Assembly: GCA_009103225.1 (NCBI GenBank)
Contig: RHPI01000810.1
Coordinates: 1,064,007 to 1,128,006, forward strand
Direction of reading: 5' to 3'
DNA: 64,000 nt
From: Chlorokybus atmophyticus
Lineage: Eukaryota; Streptophyta; Chlorokybophyceae; Chlorokybales; Chlorokybaceae
This document shows positions 1 to 12,870 of the stretch, one piece after another; the stretch's first letter is position 1; every line of letters begins with the position of its first letter. The notes under the pieces are model-generated. The model searched no databases. It had not been told where the DNA came from and saw only the letters and a list, made by a program, of their open reading frames with translations. A program made the translations under genes and the position numbers.

Positions 1-603
1 TCAATGCTGTCATCCTGCAAGGTGGCAACCCACCACTCCAGCACAGCCGGCGAGCGCGGGCGTGCTTCTAGAAGGGTCCGCCATGCTGCAGGGATGGCCG
101 ATAAAAGAACGTCCAACCTGCTCTGAGTGGGCATTAGAACACACACAAACTTAACCTCATGCATGTGACCGTAGCAATGAACGCTAAGCAATGAGCAGCA
201 TGTGGAGACACAATTATGCTGTAATATGCACAACTAGCAAGTTGAGTTTCAACCAAGCAACAGTACCTGGTTGGTGGCTCTCATGCTTGCGTGCAGCTGC
301 AGCCGGCATGGCTGTTGCACCAGCAGTTGCTGGCATGCACGCAGGCGTGTAGCTGGGGCCGCCCGGCCTGAAGTGCATGCCACTTTGCTGAAAGCGAACT
401 CTTTGTTGTTTGCTGCACTCCTCCAGAAGCCGCTTAGCACTCTTTAGCTTGCTAGGCGACAAGCTGCTGGACAACTTGCTGACGTTTGCTACAACGAATC
501 TAGCCTCCTCCAGGCTCAAGCGCTGAGGCATGCTGCCGCCTGAGCTGACTGCGCATGCCACAACTCCAGCCCCTCCGCGCAAAGCAACTCCAGCTCCTTG
601 CAT
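1..603 (-). CDS. Unrecognised gene, 5' exons only (runs off window start)
   Basis: An ATG at 603 opens a reading frame of 112 codons that ends at a good donor (CAG|GTACTG, exon edge 267). The middle of this exon is helix-like and charged (SLEEARFVVANVS, then SAKRLLEECSKQQRVRFQQSG), which looks like real protein. A second coding-like stretch lies at 1 to about 117-122 on the same strand (LDVLLSAIPAAWRTLLE, VLEWWVATLQDD). The phase join between the two is not resolved, so either a small exon is missing or the acceptor is misplaced. A telo-box lies about 104 bp upstream of the ATG. I do not recognise the family, and the 3' end is outside the window. Confidence 0.35.
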
Positions 604-706
604 GCACGGAGACCAGCTGCCTTTATACTTAGCGCTGCAGCTGAGCCCTCCGATCTAGGCACGCCAGCGATGAGCTACAGCTGCCAATGGAATTGTTGTT
701 TTTAAT

Positions 707-715
707 AGGGTTTAC
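707..715 (-). promoter_or_regulatory. Telo-box-like motif upstream of the partial gene
   Basis: TAGGGTTTA on the plus strand, which is TAAACCCTA on the minus strand, about 104 bp upstream of the ATG at 603. The same core occurs close to start codons of four gene pairs further right in the window, so a promoter role is plausible. Confidence 0.35.
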
Positions 716-3700
716 TCTGCAGGTCGTTAATGTAGCAGCGGTGGAGGTCGCTGGCGGCGGCGGGAGTTTGGAGAAGGTTAGTGCAGCAAATTTGCAGCTG
801 GGTTGTTGAGTCTACTGCCTTGTCGTGCACAGGTTGCATGGCTTGTTGCATGGCTTGTTGCATAGCAGACCGTGCCCCGCAATCTCTTGCATCATCCACC
901 AGGAACCAGCAGATAAGCATGTGGTCCATGCATACGGGCCTTTCGAGGTGATGTTGGTCAAGCTTTTACAACTCGGTTCGTAGCACTTTGGAACACTCAG
1001 TGCCTGCAAGTAGTGCTTCGATGTACTTGCACAAAAGCACGTCCTCTTGAGTCGAAGTTACGACTTGTTATGGAGGCGTCGACAAGCCAGGCCACCAATA
1101 TGTCATGGGCCAGGTAAAGCCCAACGTTCTGTTACAAACACTTGTCGCATATACTATATCTACTGAACACAGGAGACAAATCGCCAGTATACTACATCAA
1201 CACGGCTCATGTCACAAACTGTAGTGGTTGATACCAGCACCCCCGTCAATGCTGATGACCTGTGACAGACGTGAACAGCCTGTCATCAAAGAGCATTGCA
1301 ACCACAGCAGCTGGTTGCAATGCTCTTTAAACAGCCTGTAATCAAAGAGCATTGCAACAGCAGCTGGTTGCAATGCTCTTTAATGACAGGCTGTTCACTG
1401 TCCGCCAACCTTCCTGCTCAGAACGAGTTTAAGAACAAAGTTCAGCGACTAGGAAGGGCCGTTCACCATTGCCGAGATTATCTCTGACGGGAGAGTGAAA
1501 CCAGGCGCGATCACGTCTCACGCGCACGCCTCTTTGCGCAACCTTCACAACAACATGTTGCACATGACGCTGACATGCGTGCCTGCGTGCGTGTTCATGG
1601 CTTGTTGGTCAACTTGTGGCTGACCTCGACGGCTGCAGAGATAGTAAAGCTGTTAGGAGCGGCCTTGCTGGCGCAGTAGCTGCTGCTGAGCGGCGTGTAC
1701 ACATGGCCAGAGATGCTTGTGTTGTTCACAACCGAGCCATGACCTTGCGCGAGCATCCGTCGCAGCTCTGCCTACGCTTGGACACATTGATGAGAATGAG
1801 TGATACAAAGTCCAGAGCCATGTGAACCAGACCGAGTAAGCGCACAACGGTGGAAAACCCAACAATTACTGAAGGCTTCGTCAAGCTTCCCACGCGCTGT
1901 CAGAATGTCCGCTACAACCCAACTTTAACATTTCACACAATCAACAGTCAGCGCTGGCTGCAATGCACCACACCAAGTGACACACCCAGAAATATACACC
2001 CAGCTTGACCTGCTCAATTTGCGCTGTGTCTGTCACGTCCAACACAGCGGCAGTTGCTCTCGCATGGGGAGAAAGACATGGTTTGTGTCGTGAGAAAGGA
2101 GAAGCCAGTTTGAAAAGGAGTTGCAACACTTGATGCCGTCAACTTGAAACTGCAAAAAGTGTCAAACGCATGCTAAAGGTGCACGCAAGAAGGGGTCACA
2201 GAAGCAACCGGCAAGCAAGCTTTTGGTTGTACACTATATTCTCTACATGAACATGCTTGGTGAATCAACAATTATCATTAACATGGTGTATTCTGTTGTA
2301 CGTGCCTGTACTATAACGCTCTAAGGTATTAAAACGCTCAAAGTTCTCGCACTGTGTGTTGAGAGGGGCGTTGTAATGCTGCTTGCAAGCACATTGCTGA
2401 CCACTCTTTAGCCTCAAGCCATTGACAATAGGCTCGCAAAAGGGGGTTGCATCAAGCGGAAATAGGCGTGCGGCTGTTGTGCGATACGTGTTGTGTAAGA
2501 CGGGGTCAATTGAACGGCATGTGGTACACACGGTTATATTGCTCGACGTGCAGGGACTGCCACTTTGCCATCTACCAGGAGATTTGACCATTTACCGACA
2601 GCGTCTGACGTGCGCGCTCCAGCGAGCGCAAGGACTGACGATCCTCGCAAGCGCGGCTGTGCCTGGGCGGGGCCCTGTGCTGATGTTGACGGTGACGATA
2701 GAGGAGGACGCCAGACTCGCCGCAGCTGCGCCGACACTTGTTATATGCATGGTTAGCAATATGTCCGCATGAACACGTTGTGAGCTATATACTAGAGTGT
2801 TTGTGTGGTATGTGGCTGCGGATGTGGCATGCTGTGGCACGTTAAATCTAGTCGGTTTTCTTCAACATGTTGTGCCATGGGTTTAACGTTCATGTACTAG
2901 CGCTGTTGATACATAAACTTTATTTTGAAAGGATAGAGATGCTAGTGTTGACAAGACATACGTAATGCACAAAACCATCATGCAAGCCGTGCTTGTGTGT
3001 GCTTGGCAAGCACACACAAGAACTCGTGGGCCATTCATCAAGCATACCACATGATCTGGCCTTTGATTCAAAGACCGAAGAATGATGCGTATGCCACCGT
3101 GGAGATGAAATAGCTTGCATTGTTGAATAAAGTGCATAAGTAGCAACATGTGACAATTATCAATTTGTCAATTATACCGTATTGCTATGTTAAACAACCA
3201 TGATCATTGTTATTGCCGAGCATTGAATAAGAGTGCAACAAACATGCAACTACATTGTGAAATATACTGATAAAGATTGCAAATTGCGAGAAATGATATG
3301 CTGTGTGTGGATGCATGCTATGTGTAATATCGCATTGTGTGTCATGTAGTTAAACCGCATTTACTCTCAAATGTAAAGACGGACAGCTGTTGTGAATTCG
3401 TACATCAACACAAACTTAACTTAGCATGCTCAATTTTCAACACATTATATGTTTCAATGATTTTATCAATAACAAATACAAGATGTGAGTTCGAGAACAA
3501 AGGCACAATCTGTGAATATTCCGTTGCCAACATGCATTTATTGTGTGTTCATTGAGTGCAACCCAGCAATGTTGCAAGTGATATCCAATGCTGTTTTCTA
3601 TGTGTGATGTACAACGTTGTAATGTGGCAAGTGTTTAATAAAGTATTGCTATTCACTACGTAACAACCTGCCATGCCTTTCGAACTCGTGCCATAGGTGT

Positions 3701-4603
3701 AAGGACTTTATTACCTTAAACATGCTGTGCGTCGCAAGAGTGTAATTGAGGATGTAACTGCCACCCTGAACCTTGAGCCTTATGCATTCGCACTTGAAAA
3801 TGGCAAAACAATAATAAAATAATACAACTTTACCATTTCCAAGTCAGACTATATGTCTTTTTAATCTATAAATATCATTTCAGGTTTTAATAGGCTGATA
3901 CAATTGGAATGGATGTATCAATTATACTGCCATCGAATAAACTTGCACAAGAGAGAGACTGTGGCATGCGCAATCGATTGATGATGAATGATAACTGATA
4001 AAGCTAAGGGATCATATGCACAGCGCAAGCAGACAAGAACAAATGCGTATAACACCGATGCATATGTACGTGAATACACTCCAAGCCAGATGCATACGCA
4101 AGTATAGAATGGATTCAACGTCGTACGACATAGTAGCTTGGCTTCTGTGGTTTACTTGAACACTTACTGCCTCAATTAAAAGCTATACAACGGAACGTGG
4201 TATTAACATGATCGAGCAAGCAAGTGATGGTTACAATAGCAACTGCTAGTCTAAGGATATGTAACGCCACACCCGCGCTTCTTCGACGTCTTCGATGTCT
4301 TCAACATTGCTGTTGCTAACAGCTTGTTCTTTTGTTTGTTTTTCAATTGACTTTGCCTTGCGCCTGTTGCTGTGTGCCGAGTTCCTACAATTATGTTCGC
4401 AATTGTCTGCTTTCGTAAGTCCACTGTCGGCAGCATTTAAGCTTTCTGTTCACCACGCTGTGCTTCTGTCAGAATTATTGGAATCGAATTTTAAAATATA
4501 TATATGCTTGTCATCAAATAACGTGTTGTGGGTGTAAGATTCAACCGACATCACTTGATATCGAGGGTCCTTACACGACAAGCGCATCAACTCGGCAATT
4601 ATT

Positions 4604-4606
<3 letters not shown>
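716..4606. other. Gene-poor intergenic region with repeats
   Basis: No convincing gene is visible in about 3.9 kb. Open frames here are short, mostly lack an ATG or homology, and overlap each other on both strands. The 2422-2772 plus-strand frame is the longest coding-like stretch but has no ATG. The block includes three tandem copies of GTTGCATGGCTT-like sequence at 833-862 and a nested fold-back at 1271-1398. From about 2.9 to 4.6 kb it becomes AT-rich. Confidence 0.5.
1271..1398. repeat. Nested perfect inverted repeat (fold-back element)
   Basis: The outer arms GTGAACAGCCTGTCAT and ATGACAGGCTGTTCAC are perfect complements. Inside them are two successive hairpins, each with arms AAAGAGCATTGCAAC and GTTGCAATGCTCTTT around a short CAG-rich loop. 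The whole 128 bp can fold as a stem carrying two stem-loops. No coding frame explains it. It could be a small fold-back or MITE-like element or a small-RNA precursor. Confidence 0.8.
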
Positions 4607-4690
<84 letters not shown>

Positions 4691-4691
4691 N
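4607..4691. repeat. (GA)n tract ending at an undetermined base
   Basis: About 84 bp of uninterrupted GA dinucleotides, followed by a single N at 4691. The N inside or beside the tract suggests an assembly join across a repeat, so the true tract length is unknown. Confidence 0.95.
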
Positions 4692-5077
4692 GCCCGCCAG
4701 CGGGCAAAACCATGCAGAGACAATACATGCATGCACAAAGATACATGTGCACGCAGACCAAAGTACCATGCACATATATCATGCCGGTTGAGGCATGCAT
4801 CGGTGAGAAACACTTGTTAGAGTAGCAATATACACACAGTCTATTCAATTCACTACAAACTGAATGGGAGTCTTGGCAAAGCCGTGTTCAAGGCTATGTC
4901 TGCAAGTATGGGTGGGATGGATGTGTATATGTACCAGGGTGTTACAGCTGCTGCGCGAAGGTTTTACAGTACTATCTTCCGATATCTATTTCGTAAGGAA
5001 GATCCCCCCCTAGCACGCTACAACATGCACTACATTGTGCGTAACACACTACTCACGTTTGAAGCAGAAAATGCTGA

Positions 5078-6687
5078 TCACTCATCATCACGAGCACCTT
5101 CCTTGTGAGCATCAACATCGGCGGGATGGTGTGCAACCCCAGCGTACTTGTCTTTCGCTACGTACTTGTTCTTGACAGATTCTTCCATCTCAAGCTCCGG
5201 AAGGTGTTGTTCAAACGAATCCACATCGAACAAATGCTTGATCACTGCAGAACATGCACATATCATTGACTGCTGCAGCAATTTCAGCGCCCAAGTACGT
5301 TCGTGCGTGCCGATACTATAAAGAATGCAAGGTACGTACTGTAATCAGAGGGTTTGCCACTGAAGTGACCATTCGGACCATACGCATTTCCATACTCTTC
5401 ACTGCCACTTGCATTGTACCAGGTGTGGACTGTTTGACCTGCATACAAATGCCACGGATCAGGGATACATTCAATACATTCAACAGCATCATACCATCAC
5501 ACAAGGGGCAGTATGTGCACATGATGACCACTACTAACAACAGTTCGAGGCCATCCAAGGCCGTTTCCACTCACCCATGACGCCATGAGTGTGCTGAGAC
5601 AAGCTGCGAGGGGAATCGAGAGCCAAGTTCAGCATGAGCTAGGATATGCAGAGAGAAAAGCCACAGCGTTGCAATGCAAGAGTGTTGATAGATAGCAAGA
5701 CAGGGGGAGAACTTACCCTGGTCCTTGGAAGCCCAAGTTCAGGTATGGTGACGTGCGCCGGGCTGCGAGACTCGCCACGACGGAGAAAGCAATGTTCACA
5801 AACTTAATGGCAACAACTTTGTCCTGTCAAGGAAACTCAGCTGGCGTCAGCACACAGTGACAACATAACAGTTTGCAAACAGCACGTGCATGCTCGCACC
5901 TCCAGACGGATGAGTTCATAGTCGGCAGTTTTAACTGAGGAGTCTATCCGCGTGCCATCTTCAAACTCGGCCACCAAAAGACTGTCGTGGCCCTCAGCAG
6001 CAGAGGCAGTCGCGCCTACCTGCCATGTCGGTGGCTGTGAGAACACAGAACAGCACAGGTGCATGTGCATGCACAGCGAGAGTGGCACAGTGTTGCATGC
6101 AGCTGCCCAGACATACATACCCGGATGATGATGTGGTGGTCGCGCTTGAAGGTGCCAGCGGAGTTGTTTCCAATGGCAGCTGCAGCAGGCACAGAGACGC
6201 CAATGGCTTGGATGACGGTCACCCACAAGGGGCTACCATCTGCAGCTTGTTGAAGGGGCCTGGAGACGAGAGTGACGCCGACCCAGATGCGGGAGGTTGG
6301 GTCGTATAGAAAGGCGTAGTTCGATTGTGGGAGGCCCCGGACGCCCTGAAAGTCAAAGCGCTGCCCCTGGAAGCCAGTGAGGTGAGGGTCGCCGTGGGAG
6401 GCGGTGCAGGTGCAGGGGAGTGCGCCTCCGGATGAAGTGCACATGCCGTTGCCAGGCATGCAATTGACGCCGCAACCCCCGCCTACACAGTCTTGTGTCG
6501 GTTTGGGACAATCGCCTGTGCAGCCACAATATAGGGAGACACGGTTGCACTGGTTGTTGCAGTAGCATATACAGCCGTCGTTGCCACAGACTGCAGCTGA
6601 TGTGACCGGCAGCGACAACAGCAGCACGCACAGGAGCGTCCACAGCAGCGCAAAGACTTGCGGAGCACAACGCCATCGAGAGGCCAT
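5078..6687 (-). CDS. Secreted root-cap/VWD-like protein, 362 residues
   Basis: Six exons join in phase: 6687-6121, 6019-5900, 5823-5717, 5603-5575, 5438-5340 and 5244-5078, all with GT-AG introns. The N-terminus is a clear signal peptide (residues 1 to about 31, core VFALLWTLLCVLLLSLPV). A region with about 18 cysteines follows (about 34-94), then GDPHLTG at about 99-105 and a FQGQRFDFQG stretch. That is the start of a von Willebrand D-like domain as found in the plant root-cap/LEA-related family. Near the C-terminus GVMGQTVHTWY resembles the GVLGQTY motif of that family, and the protein ends in an acidic/basic tail. It is likely extracellular and its molecular function is unknown. The start is the only ATG before the signal peptide. 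The exon 5 donor (A|GTACGT) is the least certain join. Confidence 0.8.
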
Positions 6688-8067
6688 CCTGCACTGAGAC
6701 CAACGCAGAGTAAGTACAAGCTGCAGGTGGACACAGGACTGAGCGACCGCATGTACACTCTCACAGAAGGTAAGAGATTGCCATGCAGCCCAGTTTAACC
6801 ACTACATGTGCTCAGCAGTTTGCAAAATACTGAGCGCACCTTGCAGTTTAACAGCAAGCAGCGCTGCAATTGCTCAGTAGTTTGTTGCTGTGCAGCCATG
6901 CTATCTCAGAAGTCCCTAGACAGCACATGTGTGTGATGATGTACAGCTCTATGTGCTATTCAAGGCCCACACAGACGCTGCGCTTAGTGGTTTGTTGCTA
7001 TGTAGGCATGCTATCTCACTAATACCTAGACAGCATATTGTCGCGCCACGTATCCTCGATTGCCATGTTATTTTGATGCACCCACTAGCACATGTCGACA
7101 ATGCTGCTACTCATACACAACAATGCAATTTCATGCAATATTTGCTCCTTCTCTTCATACACTAATATGATTAGCTACATGTGTAGTAAACAGGCTACAC
7201 GAGGGTGATGATGATGACCTCCTCCTTATAGATGTACTTGCTAAGCAGGGCACGATGGGATGCGCCAGTGTCACACGCTCACACAACAACAGTCTAAGCT
7301 AAGGCACTAATTACATACAACACACAAAGATGTATTGCACTAGTGTTATGGCACTTATATGGCACTTATAACTAAGTATGGTATGGTAACTTGCTGACCA
7401 GATAGCTACATCTGTTCAGTCACACTTCTTACATAATGAACAAGCCAATGATACTTGTCTTGATCTAGCACAACCAACAAAAAATGCACTAGGCCATGGT
7501 CAAAGCTACTTGGACTTGCTCTCCTCCAGCTCCAATCCACGCCTCCAATAATGAGTAGATCGTCTCCATGACCAGCTCTTGACTGCCACATGGATGCCCA
7601 CTCCTTCCACCGATCCTTCTCCACTCACAACTCCCGAAATAGTTCCAATTACACCCATTAAATCTGAGTTACGCTGATGTCCGGTTACACTGACTGTAAC
7701 TCGCCAAATGCACTTCCCCTCACTCAATAACATTCTCATCTACCTTCCCATCACAAAACCCAACAGACATTATTGTCTAGATATGCTTCTACAAGCATAT
7801 TTAACTACCTCATGCCTACAACCAGCCCACGGTCTGTTGTTCCCTTGCAGGTAGTCATATCCCGAGACAACCTAGCTCAAGTCCTTCACTGGCATGACAA
7901 CATGCATGTAATAATGTACAGCCATATGTGCTAATTGAAGGCCCACACAGCCGATGCCAGCTGCTTGCAAGGCTTTTAAGAGATGCGTTGTTGCACTGCT
8001 GCTGCGCGCATATGGTAACCACATAATATACGTATGAATGCATGGCTAAAAGCAAGCGTCATCTACT
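6688..8067. other. Intergenic region with imperfect internal duplication
   Basis: No gene is visible. Segments 6925-6975 and 7900-7950 are imperfect copies, sharing ATGTACAGC..TATGTGCTA and AAGGCCCACACAG. A second pair, TAGTTTGTTGCTGTGCAGCCATGCTATCTCA near 6880 and its variant near 6990, is also duplicated. The second copy lies directly upstream of the transposon reading frame, so this may be a transposon flank. Confidence 0.45.
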
Positions 8068-10701
8068 ATGACTCACGTGTGCATGCCAGAGTTGTGCGCA
8101 AAAGATATCGCAAGCATGCAACCTTTCTGTCGTGACTGCAAGCCTGATAAAGTGTACTGCGCTTGTAACAATTGTCAAGGGCTTCAGCCGACACCAGTCA
8201 ACGTGCGCGAACAAACTCGACACATTCAAAAGTATGAACGCATGGTAAGCGTTGCTGCTATAGCAATGCAAATTGTGCCAGCATTGTGTATGCAATAGAT
8301 ATGTCTATTTGATCAGAACACAGCACTTACACGCGTTGAACCTCCTTGAGATCATGTGTACTGCAGTCCAATCATGCCAATGCTGGCGGTCAACACCAAC
8401 AGGTGCATTACTAGGTAAGGCAGCACCAATCCATTAAGTTATGGAATGTGGCTGGTTCGAGCAAAATGTGCGACATACAATGCCATCGCGAGCGCACGCA
8501 CAGTGTTTATTAAACTGCATAAGTGTACAAAATACTTGAACCCAGAGGCTTACACGTGCATGGCAGGCAAGCCACAATGGGGAAGTACACAATGCGACCG
8601 CGGCTACTGTCGAGGTGAATGCACAAGAGACTGTGCAGCATCACGCAGCGGATGTTTCAAGCAATACATGGGAAGAAGAGCCAGCAGCGCTGCCCACAAG
8701 TTTGTGGGTAGACAGGTATTGTGCGTGATTGTTGTAGTGAAGATGACGTGATGCAGCCACAACCCTAACCCTCCCTCTTTAGCAACACATTTCCCCTGTT
8801 GCGCAGCATGATTGGTGAAGCGGTTGAAACGGACGCTGAACATGCTGCAACTTCTGACATTTGTGAAAACAATGGTGGAGTGGAGGTCGATGAAGTTGAC
8901 TTTCTAAATGAGTTTGAGGCAAGGGAGGCAGATGTGGACACGTTTTGCGAGGATCTATCGCACATGCACACAGCAGGAGGCGCTGTTTCTAGGTAGTGAC
9001 CTGACAGTCGAGATGGCTGCTTCACTGTTGTTGGACTTAAAGTTGAAAGGCACTTCCAGTGCAGCTGATCTTGATCGATCCTATCCGCACTGCTGCATGA
9101 GCGCATGCTACCACATGGCAACAAGTTGCATTACAATAAGCATCAGCTTCTGCGTTTCCTTCGTCTTATGGGACTGCCGCTGCCGGCACAACGCTTTGAT
9201 GTATGTGAGAATGACTGCACGCTGTTCTGGGGAGCGCACGCAGACACGCAACAACACTATCCCATCTGCCTTTCAACAAGGCAAGTGCTATATGCCATGG
9301 CGGACAGTGCATGTAGAGCTTGCAAACCAAACTACTACGTATGTACCTCACCCTTCTGGCTGGCAAATGCAACCACTTGCTTAGCTCCAAACGCTTGCCA
9401 GGTACAAAGCACAATCGTCGCGTTCAGGTGTCCTTACGCCCAAGAAAATGTTCCACTATCTGTCATTAATTCCGAGCATCAAAGCGAGCCTGTCGCTTGC
9501 AAGACTTTTCCAGCAAGCTGATTGCGCATGCCACAAACCGTTCTGCTGATGAATGGATGCGTAGCATTCATGACTCTCCAACGTGGTCTAAGCTTGAGGC
9601 AAGCTATGCTGAGTTTCGTGAGGACCCGCGTCATCTGAGGCTTGGATTCACGACTGATGGGGTTAACCCCTTCAAGCGAGGACCATCAGCGCAGAGCTCG
9701 TACACGGTCTGGCCCTTGACAGTTCTCTGCTACAACCTTCCTCCGTGGCTGACTTTCAAAAAAGAGTACATGTGGACCATTGGTGTCATCCCGGGTAAGC
9801 ACTTAGGCAGTAGTCAAATGGATATGCTATTTCGCGTGAAGGCAATGCTTATAGCATGCTTGCATGACTACCCAGGGTATGGAAAAGCAGCTAATCGGCG
9901 AACTGGAAGACAAGTTGCATGCGTTATATGCGGGTCCTACTTCAAGGGGGAGTACATGCCATGGCTAAGGAAGTGCGTCTTCTGCAAGCACCGCCAATTC
10001 CTACCCCTCGACCACCCTTTACCAACCAGCATGGAGTGGGGCAGTCACGAGCTGCAGCCACCACCAGTGCCGATATCGCCAGAGTTTGTTCAACGTGCTC
10101 CAAGTGAAGCTGCAGCACATGAAGGGCCTGCACATCGAGACCCTGCTCGGGAGACTGGAGTCAAGGGTGTATCCTCATTTTACTGCGCTGCCATATCGGG
10201 CACAAGTCCCCGGACATCTGGTCGACCACATGCATGTGTTGTGTGTCAAACACAATCAAGCTCATTGTCATGTGTCTTACAAGGAAGAAAGGAGACGACG
10301 TCAAAGACAGACAAGTTGAGGTTATTACATTGATGCAGCTCCCTTACACTCTTTGTGCCGTGTCTGTGTATATGACTATGCATGCTCATGTGTGGCTTGC
10401 AGGTAAGATCTTATGGAGCAAGGAATTCGTGAGGAACTGTGGCCGATCACAAAATTCAACAAAAAGGGGAAAGAATATGTCACGAAGCCACCTGCGCCAT
10501 ACGTGTTCACGGCGGACGAGATCAATGACATGGAGGCCCATGTGCTATCCATCGCACTTTGGTGGTAGCTCCTTAGCTGGCACACTGACAGGCGGAGGCA
10601 GGTACAAAGCCAAGACTCATGACTTGCACAACATAGGTAAGTCTTCAGCCATGCTTGTGCATGCTCAGCTGACATACTACTCCCTCCACACACACACATA
10701 T

Positions 10702-10751
<50 letters not shown>

Positions 10752-12870
10752 TCTCTCTCTCCCTCCTTCCCCGCACATGCATGCATGCGAACTGTCACGC
10801 GTGCGCATGTGCTGTGTCACACTCTCTCTTTCTCTTTCTCACTACCACACATACATGCACATGCGAGCTGCCACTGAGTCACAATGCGTGCGCACGCGTG
10901 ACACGTGCGCACGTGTTGTGCTAGTCTCGCTTTCTCTCTCGCACTACCATGCACGCACTCATGCGAGCTGTCGCGCGTGTGTGCGTGCACGTGCACGTGC
11001 ACTCACGCGCTCGGTCGTGCAGGTACAGTACTGCTGCCAGCTGTCATCACTGGAAAGCTTCAACCGAGGCAGCGCGCCACGCTGACAAAATTCTGCGATG
11101 CGCTAGCATGCATCAGCGCACCATGGATACCCAAGAGCCAAGCGGCGCTAGATGGCATGGAATTGGACTTGTTAGAAGCCTTGTGCTTACTTGAACGAGA
11201 CTTTCCTAGATCTATCTATCTTTACTATTTCTAACTCATCTTATACTGCATTCGACGCAGCAGCTACGCCGTTGCGGACCTGTACGGGGGTACATGGATG
11301 TTTGGGGCTGACCGCCGTATGCAACACATTTGCAAGCAGGGCACGAGTCGCAAGGCTCCAGAAGCAAGCATTGTTGTGTCGCAAGAGCTGGAGGAGATTG
11401 GTATGTGTGGCTCAAAGGCGTTGAGGTTGGTCTGGCCCCTTTGCTGGCGTTACTCTTGTTGATCCCTTGCACGACACTCCGGAGTTGTTTGGTGCGCCAA
11501 GCCGACGCAATCTAACACAGCAGGAAATCGGTATAATTAACGTATACGTCAAGAACAGCAACAAGGACGTTGAGACGCTTCATGAGTAAGTACACAACCC
11601 ACTCATCCAATGCATTGCACAATGTTGTGTTTTGTGCTTACTGGCTGAATGTAGCTTGGCCGCATGCAGTATGCTAGACTCTGTTAACGAGGACAGGGAA
11701 AACAAGAGGCGCAAGTTGCGGCGTACTCACGGCAAAGCTAAGCGCACCCCTCCGGAGTTGCAACATCTCGACCCAGCTACATTCCTTATGCAGTATCCGG
11801 AAGATGTTCAAGGCTTTGATCGCACAACATGTGCATTGTTCATTGGCTGCCCTGCTAGTTGTCGAGCGTACACCCACATGAACTACCAGGGCAAGCACTA
11901 CCGCATCGCGCGCTTTGAGCGTGGCAAATTAACCTTTGATTGCGGCGTGGAAGCGGGCTTTCGCAGTGAATTCCGGAGCCACAAAGGAGATCAACATCCC
12001 GAGTGGGCGACGCTACCCTATTGGGGCCTGGTGCTGGAAATTTTTGCTATCCCCTTCATTGAAACTGAGGTAAGCTATCACCGTGCTAGGCTATGTTGCT
12101 CACATGTCGTCGCAATATCAACATATGAGAAGCCAACTTTGGTACATGACGTTTTGCACACGCGCGCACACGCGCACGCGTGCGCGTGCGTGCGCGCGTG
12201 CTGATGTGCTGTTGTTGTAGTTGGTATTGTGCAGGGTAAGAAGCCGTTTGCGAACGGTGTTCAAGCTACCACAGACACGGGGCGGTTCTGGGTCGAAAGG
12301 ACGGAATTTTTTCAGGCAAGATGATGAGCCGTATATTGATGCCAATCGCATCGTTGGCCAGGTGTTCTTCGTTCCCCTGGGTGTCAAGCATCCGGGCACG
12401 CTCATGGACCTTGAAAAAGAAGTTGCAAACCGAGCTCCATTTGTGAAGTCAGTGCGCGTGGAGATTGCAGATCCCGACCCTCTTCCCTCTCCAAGACGTG
12501 AAGTTACGACGCGAGGTGTGCGTGAAGCTACCTTACTTGAGGCTCGCAAGCAATACAGCGTTGGAGCTGGTGCAGACACAGCACATGCCGGCGTTGAGGA
12601 AGAGCGGCTAAGCAATTCAGGTGTGTTTGCCGCTGCAAGCTTGCTCGCTTCTTATGAGCTCGCAACAAAAAGCTGCCAACAAATGACTAATTGTATGTGT
12701 GCAGACCTGGAGGAGGCACCCAGTGATATAAGTGAGTGCAATGCTGAGCATTTGCACGTGCAGTGACGTCATGTCAACAACTGCCAAGGCATAGCGCACG
12801 CTAACATTCAATTGTTGCAGAGCTACAGGAGGACGATGATTGGGTGACGCCAGGAAATCCAGCGCAGTGA
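8068..12870 (+). mobile_element. CACTA (En/Spm)-type DNA transposon, degenerate copy
   Basis: The coding content in order matches a CACTA element. First comes a Cys-rich head around CRDCKPDKVYCACNNC and RHIQKYERM. The tnp2-like transposase core follows (DPRHLRLGFTTDGVNPF, WPLTVLCYNLPPWL, VIPGKHLG), then WLRKCVFCKHRQFLP. Next is a DUF4218-like stretch (LDGMELDLLEALCLLERDFP) and a DUF4216-like C-terminal part (VGQVFFVPLGVKHPG), ending DDDWVTPGNPAQ-stop. The limits given are those of the coding part. I could not identify a convincing CACTA/TAGTG terminal inverted repeat pair or target duplication, so the true ends are wider and unknown. Confidence 0.85.
8068..12870 (+). pseudogene. CACTA transposase gene with frameshifts
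   Basis: Supported coding blocks are 8068-8243 (ATG at 8068), 8446-8717, about 8807-8997, about 8960-9400, about 9430-10060, about 10400-10640, about 11030-11200, about 11235-11400, about 11640-12069, about 12235-12620, about 12705-12731 and 12821-12870. Two places need a reading-frame change inside what should be one exon. Near 9074 SSAADLD must shift to reach ILSALLHERMLPHGNK. Near 9520 the LARLFQQAD frame must shift to reach IAHATNRSADEWMRS. An intron near 10.7 kb holds CT dinucleotide runs. The copy is probably non-autonomous now, unless these are sequence errors. Exact exon edges are not claimed. Confidence 0.65.
10704..10769. repeat. (CT)n tract inside a transposon intron
   Basis: A near-perfect CT dinucleotide run, slightly interrupted toward its end, with further CT-rich patches to about 10950. 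It lies between transposase coding blocks. Confidence 0.9.
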
